NCBI RefSeq assembly: GCF_900105905.1
Contig: NZ_FNSV01000002.1
Location: 62,001 to 126,000, forward strand
Reading direction: 5' to 3'
Length of the DNA stretch: 64,000 nucleotides
From: Rhodococcus koreensis
GTDB lineage: Bacteria; Actinomycetota; Actinomycetes; Mycobacteriales; Mycobacteriaceae
Shown: positions 60,344 to 64,000 of the stretch, piece after piece
Layout of the letters: every line of letters starts with the position of its first letter
Numbering within the stretch: the stretch's first letter is position 1
Position numbers and translations under genes: made by a program
The notes under the pieces: generated by a model
Told to the model about the DNA's origin: nothing
The model's input: the letters and a program-made list of their open reading frames with translations, nothing else
Database searches by the model: none

Positions 60344-60985
60344 TCAGGTCGGGGGTGGGCTCATTTTAGTGGCGATGACGGCGGCCTGGGTCCGTCGCTC
60401 CACCCCCAGCTTCGTCAGCAGCCGTGACACGTAATTCTTGACCGTCTTCTCCGCGAGGAACATCCGCTCCGAGATCTGCCGGTTCGTCAGTCCCTCACCC
60501 AGCAGGGCGAGAAGGGTCCGTTCCTGGTTGGTCAGGCGGGCGATGGTTCCGCGCTCCGAGCTCGCGTCCGACCGCAGTTTTGCCATCAGCGCTGCCGCCG
60601 CGCGACTGTCGAGCAGCGACTTGCCTGCGCCCACGTCGTGGACCGCTTCGGTGAGTTCCATGCCGCGGATGTCCTTGACCACGTACCCACTCGCACCGGC
60701 GAGGACGGCATCGAGCATCGCCTGATCATCGGTGTACGAGGTGAGCATCAGGCAGCGGATGCCGGGCATCCGAGACATCAGTTCGCGACACAACTCGACT
60801 CCGTTTCCATCGGGCAGACGGACGTCGAGCACGGCGACATCGGGTCGGAGCGCAGGGATCCGGGCCAGCGCCTGAGAATACGACGCCGCCTCTCCGACTA
60901 CGGTGAGATCCGGGTCCGCGGTGAGAAGTTCCGCGATGCCACGGCGCACGACTTCGTGATCGTCCACGAGAAAGATGCTGATCAT
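60344..60985 (-). CDS. devR: DevR/DosR-type NarL-family response regulator
   Basis: A 213-residue two-domain regulator. The receiver domain has acidic pocket residues D8 and D9 (VDDHEVV), phospho-acceptor D54 ([10 protein letters not shown]), T82 (MLTSYT) and K104 (YVVKDIRG). The C-terminal LuxR-type helix-turn-helix ([40 protein letters not shown]) resembles mycobacterial DosR, the hypoxia/NO/CO dormancy regulator. It is 48 bases after the Acg-type gene on the same strand. Its cognate kinase here is a fragment, so any phosphate must come from elsewhere. Confidence 0.92.
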   Translation of the reverse strand: MISIFLVDDHEVVRRGIAELLTADPDLTVVGEAASYSQALARIPALRPDVAVLDVRLPDGNGVELCRELMSRMPGIRCLMLTSYTDDQAMLDAVLAGASGYVVKDIRGMELTEAVHDVGAGKSLLDSRAAAALMAKLRSDASSERGTIARLTNQERTLLALLGEGLTNRQISERMFLAEKTVKNYVSRLLTKLGVERRTQAAVIATKMSPPPT

Positions 60986-61033
60986 TCGGCAACCTCCGCT
61001 CTGTAGAGATCTCGGCGGGAAGGCCGTCGGCGA

Positions 61034-62089
61034 TTACCGCGGATGCGATACGACCGACAACACCGAGTCTGTGGGGCGCCGCGGTGTCTGCCGCGGAGTG
61101 AGCTTCTTGTCCGTCACACCCAGCCGAATCAGGGCCTGAGGAAATCCACGGTCGGGGAGCAGTTCACGGATCAACTCACGGCTCTGCCGAAGTTCGGTCA
61201 TATGGGTCAGGGGGCAGGTCGCAAGGCCCTCCACCGTCGCCTCCAGGAGCACCGCCGACAGCGCCTCGCCGGCGCGGAGCCAGTCCGGCCGCCCATCCGC
61301 ATCGGTGCTTATCACGAGCACCGTGGACCGATCGATCTCCTCGGCGGAATCATCGTCGCGACCGGCGGGAAAACCGCGCCCGATGTCCACCCGGGAGAGG
61401 TTCTCCGCTGTTTCCAGAGCATTCGGGGGAATCCCACCGGATAGAATGGAATGACCTGCCCACCAGTGTAACTCGGTGTGATATGCGCTGTCGTACCTTC
61501 GTGCTGCGGCCGTGATCTCGGTGGCTGCCGCGAGGGTCGCGCGAGCTTCGGGTGGCAGGACCGTCAGATGCACCCCCGGGGCGCGGATAACGTCCGGCAG
61601 AGTGCGCGGAAGCGGCGACTTCACACTCAACGGACCAAACGGACGCCGATCCGAATACCGGTGGCGGATCGCGGAGAGGAGATCGAAGTCGTGTGACTGC
61701 GGGTGCGCGTCATGTTGGAACCTGATCGTCGCCAGATGCCCGGAACGAAGCCCGTCGGGAAGTCGCTCGATGTCTGCCGTCCATCGCAGAGCGGTTAGCG
61801 CAGTTTCCAGGTGATGCAGTGCAGCGCCACAGCTGACCACCAGTTGCCGACCCTTCGGATCGGTCGACGCCAGGAGCCGGCCGCGGTCGGTGTGCAGGTC
61901 CAGGCGACCGTCGGAATAGGTCCACTGCCACGGCTGGCTGTTGTGCACCGAGGGTGCACGACACGCAAGGTCCACCGCGATTCGAACCACGTTCACCTCA
62001 GGAATTGTGGTGTCCACGATCGTCTCCACTTCAGTCCACGCTAGGTCACGATTCGTGCCGGAGATCTGGTGCATGACAACAGTGTCCAT
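61034..62089 (-). CDS. Acg-type nitroreductase-family protein (Rv2032-like)
   Basis: A 351-residue double nitroreductase fold with a lid. RAPSVHNSQPWQWTYSDGRL near the N-terminus is the FMN-binding signature, and LLEATVEGLATCPLTHMTEL is a C-terminal match. M. tuberculosis Acg (Rv2032) is a DosR-regulon flavoprotein needed for persistence; its activity on nitro compounds is doubtful, and it may sequester FMN. A DevR-type box lies 21 bases before the start. Confidence 0.9.
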   Translation of the reverse strand: MDTVVMHQISGTNRDLAWTEVETIVDTTIPEVNVVRIAVDLACRAPSVHNSQPWQWTYSDGRLDLHTDRGRLLASTDPKGRQLVVSCGAALHHLETALTALRWTADIERLPDGLRSGHLATIRFQHDAHPQSHDFDLLSAIRHRYSDRRPFGPLSVKSPLPRTLPDVIRAPGVHLTVLPPEARATLAAATEITAAARRYDSAYHTELHWWAGHSILSGGIPPNALETAENLSRVDIGRGFPAGRDDDSAEEIDRSTVLVISTDADGRPDWLRAGEALSAVLLEATVEGLATCPLTHMTELRQSRELIRELLPDRGFPQALIRLGVTDKKLTPRQTPRRPTDSVLSVVSHPR

Positions 62090-62109
62090 CGCGCGGGGTC
62101 TGCGGGTTA

Positions 62110-62123
62110 GGGCCGATTGTCAT
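62110..62123. promoter_or_regulatory. DevR-type box between Acg-type gene and ABC remnant/USP
   Basis: GGGCCGATTGTCAT fits GGGNC-N4-GNCNY. It shares the flanking TAGGGCCGA with the box at 40403-40416. It lies 21 bases upstream of the Acg-type start, overlapping the expected promoter, and could also serve rightward genes. Confidence 0.55.
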
Positions 62124-62229
62124 CGGTGACAGGGCGCACCGTCGGCAGCACTGCGGTCCGTCCGCGCGACCGTCATTCGGGGACCGAAGACCCTACTGAC
62201 ATCGTCCCGACAGCTGAGAGCCTGGGCAC

Positions 62230-62415
62230 ATGGCCACTTCGCTCGACGTCCGCACCGCGGGGCTCACGAAATCGTACGGTTCCGTCCCCGTCCTCGACGA
62301 ACCCACCGGAAGACTCGATCCCCTTCGGCGCAGGTTCTCCATCACCGCCCCGCCGGCCACGATATCGGCGCTGATCGTCGTCGTGGGATGCAACCGGTGG
62401 GACATGGTGAGGTAG
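62230..62415 (+). pseudogene. Remnant of an ABC transporter ATPase
   Basis: A 61-residue frame. TSLDVRTAGLTKSYGSVPVL is the N-terminal strand of an ABC ATPase and is directly fused to LDEPTGRLDP, the Walker B/D-loop segment. The Walker A loop, Q-loop and signature helix (over 100 residues) are deleted. What follows is unrelated. Not functional. Confidence 0.6.
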
Positions 62416-62417
62416 CG

Positions 62418-63356
62418 GTGACCGGGCACGGCACGGGCGGCCGGCAGATCGTCGCCGGGGTCGACGGCTCGGCCGTGGCGGAGGCGGCGGCACGCTGGGC
62501 CGCCGCTGTCGCCGCGCAGTGGAACGTGCCGCTCCGACTGGTTCACGTCCTACCACAGGCACCTGTCTTCTATGGGGTGCCGGCACCGGTCCGGGACATC
62601 GAGGCGCACCGTGTGCTCGGCGACGCCGCGCTCGCGCGTGCCGCCGACATCATCCGCGGCGAACAACCAGCCGCCGCGATCGAATGCACAACCATGACGG
62701 GGCCGACTCCCGCCGATGTCCTGCTGGATGTGGCATCGTCGGCCTCGATGGTGGCGATCGGATCGTCGTGTGCCGGGCCCGTCGAGGGATATCTGAACGC
62801 CACGGCCCTACGGCTGGCGCACCACGCCGAATGCCCGGTCACTGTGTGGCGGCAGGCCACGGGTCCCGCCGTGCCCGACCGCTGGCCGGTGATCGTCGGC
62901 GTCGACGGAAGCGAGATCAGCATCGCGGCGGTGCGGTGGGCGTGTTCGTTCGCGGAGTCGTTCGCGGTGCCCGTCGTGGCCGTTCACACCTGGACGGGCG
63001 TAGCGCCCCAAGGGGATTCGCATCGCCACGAGTATCCGGTCGAGGCGGCAGAGAGCGTACTACTCGCCGAAAGCGTCGCCGGCTGCCGGACCGAGTACCC
63101 CGACGTGACGATCGAACAGGTCACCGAACGCGGCACCCCGGCGGATGCCCTGCTCGCGCGGTGTCGTCAGGCGCAACTCCTGGTCGTCGGAAGCCACGGG
63201 CGAGGAGCGCTGGGACGGGCGCTGCTCGGATCGACCAGTCAAGACATGCTGCATCGCGCTCCCTGCCCCGTCACGATCTGCCGTCCGGACACGATTCCGG
63301 CACCGCCCCACACCGATGCCCCATCCGTCCCGACGGATTCGAGGAGAACACCGTGA
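62418..63356 (+). CDS. Universal stress protein, two tandem USP domains
   Basis: A 312-residue protein. Domain 1 (IVAGVDGSAVAEAAARWAAA) has the diverged motif GSSCAGPVEGYLNATALRLA, so ATP binding there is doubtful. Domain 2 has the full motif VVGSHGRGALGRALLGSTSQ. A Pro/Ser-rich tail ends the protein. GTG 62418 follows GAGG; GTGA overlaps the next universal stress gene. Confidence 0.88.
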   Translation: MTGHGTGGRQIVAGVDGSAVAEAAARWAAAVAAQWNVPLRLVHVLPQAPVFYGVPAPVRDIEAHRVLGDAALARAADIIRGEQPAAAIECTTMTGPTPADVLLDVASSASMVAIGSSCAGPVEGYLNATALRLAHHAECPVTVWRQATGPAVPDRWPVIVGVDGSEISIAAVRWACSFAESFAVPVVAVHTWTGVAPQGDSHRHEYPVEAAESVLLAESVAGCRTEYPDVTIEQVTERGTPADALLARCRQAQLLVVGSHGRGALGRALLGSTSQDMLHRAPCPVTICRPDTIPAPPHTDAPSVPTDSRRTP

Positions 63357-64000
63357 CGAACGCACCGATAGTCGTGGGCGTCGACGGATCCCCATCGTCG
63401 TCGGACGCCGTGCGATGGGCTACGCGTGAGGCCGGAATGTGCCACGCTCCACTCCTGATCCTGTCGTGCGTCAGCTATCGTGGCGCCGAGGCCGTCCCCT
63501 GCATCGGAACCGAACTGCGCGCCCGCGCCGAACGAGACCTGGCCGCCGCGGTCGGGATTGCGCAAACCCAGAACCGCGGGGGCGGAGTCGAGATCCGCAC
63601 CGAGGTACATGCGCAGTACGCGCCCGCGGCGCTCGTCGATTGCTCGGACTCCGCGAGGATGATCGTTGTCGGCCGGCGCGGTCTCGGTGAATTCACGGGC
63701 GGCTTGCTCGGTTCCGTCAGCTCGATCGTCGCCCGCCACGCACGCTGCCCGGTCGCGGTGATCGAGGGGTGGTCTCGGATCGAGGACGGCGCGGGGCCGG
63801 TCGTCGTCGGAGTCGACGGATCCGCCAACAGTGCCGCCGCCATCGACGTCGCCTTCGAAGAATGTGCACTGCGTGGTGCTGAACTGGTTGCGCTACACGC
63901 CTGGTCCGATCAGAACCTGTCGCAGATCCACATCGATCCGCAACAGTGGACGGCCGCAGAACAGTCAGAGCGGGCCCTGCTGGCAGAATGCCTCGCGGGG
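63353..64000 (+). CDS. Universal stress protein, partial (runs off the window)
   Basis: Starts at GTG 63353 inside the preceding stop (GTGA) and stays open to base 64000. The first USP domain (VTNAPIVVGVDGSPSSSDAV) has the ATP motif VVGRRGLGEFTGGLLGSVSS; the second begins at VVVGVDGSANSAAAIDVAFE. At least 216 residues are visible. Co-translated with the upstream universal stress gene. Confidence 0.9.
   Translation, partial: MTNAPIVVGVDGSPSSSDAVRWATREAGMCHAPLLILSCVSYRGAEAVPCIGTELRARAERDLAAAVGIAQTQNRGGGVEIRTEVHAQYAPAALVDCSDSARMIVVGRRGLGEFTGGLLGSVSSIVARHARCPVAVIEGWSRIEDGAGPVVVGVDGSANSAAAIDVAFEECALRGAELVALHAWSDQNLSQIHIDPQQWTAAEQSERALLAECLAG

Noticed and set aside
1..64000. tRNA, rRNA, CRISPR arrays or complete insertion sequences
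   Set aside because: No cloverleaf with a CCA-type arm, no regularly spaced repeats, and no transposase homology was noticed when reading both strands; a dedicated search was not possible here.

Overview
The window is high-GC actinobacterial chromosome, most likely from Rhodococcus (R. jostii/opacus-like). The pointers are wax-ester synthases of the WS/DGAT family, a mycobacterial-type DevR/DosR dormancy gene set, a DUF222/13E12 HNH nuclease preceded by a LexA-type box, an RsbW/SigF pair, deazaflavin-dependent oxidoreductases and a cutinase-like exported protein. No tRNA, rRNA, CRISPR array or complete insertion sequence was seen.

Region 1 (1-12.2 kb), mostly housekeeping. A reverse-strand three-subunit molybdenum oxidoreductase operon (PaoABC type) has a frameshift in the large subunit. 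It is followed by a tightly overlapping forward operon: glycosyltransferase, acyl-CoA-dehydrogenase-like protein, PIG-L deacetylase, methyltransferase. Then come PhoU, a DUF4235 protein, a type II NADH dehydrogenase, an SRPBCC protein, the debris of a phytoene-desaturase-like gene, a NYN-domain protein and a CorA transporter.

Region 2 (12.4-32.8 kb), stress and regulation. It carries two STAS proteins, two GAF-ANTAR proteins, an SOS-boxed HNH nuclease, a cutinase-like secreted protein, and stress proteins (GlsB/YeaQ, CsbD, Dps, cold shock). An RsbW-SigF operon follows a SigF-like promoter. OtsA is translationally coupled to a STAS protein. A CDGSH protein and a haem-oxygenase-like iron enzyme have start codons that abut back to back. 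There are also a WS/DGAT with an altered catalytic motif, an AI-2E-type permease, a cupredoxin lipoprotein and a Ddn-like oxidoreductase. Several genes here are very short.

Region 3 (32.8-64 kb), a hypoxia/dormancy island. Gene content matches the mycobacterial DevR (DosR) regulon: OtsB1-type HAD/trehalose phosphatase/GH65 fusion, DUF1918, four universal stress proteins, a WS/DGAT, a CBS-BON protein, a PEP synthase, a PfkB kinase operon, two DUF1876 (Rv1738-like) proteins, a group 3b-type NAD(P)-linked [NiFe] hydrogenase operon with its maturation protease, DevR itself, and an Acg-type nitroreductase. Sites resembling the DevR box (GGGNC-N4-GNCNY) recur in the gaps before many of these genes. 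The DevS/DosT sensor kinase survives only as a C-terminal ATPase fragment. Degraded genes (beta-CASP RNase, alpha/beta hydrolase, ABC ATPase) lie within the island.

Inferred joint role: on loss of respiration, DevR would switch on hydrogen turnover (hydrogenase), a PEP/fructose-6-phosphate branch switch (PpsA, PfkB), storage-lipid synthesis (WS/DGAT, perhaps fed by a KAS-III-like pair and a small acyl carrier protein), trehalose metabolism and ATP-sensing stress proteins. The least-described items are a 28-residue methionine-rich peptide with a perfect Shine-Dalgarno sequence, the KAS-III-like pair, and the unknown 101-residue protein coupled to PfkB.
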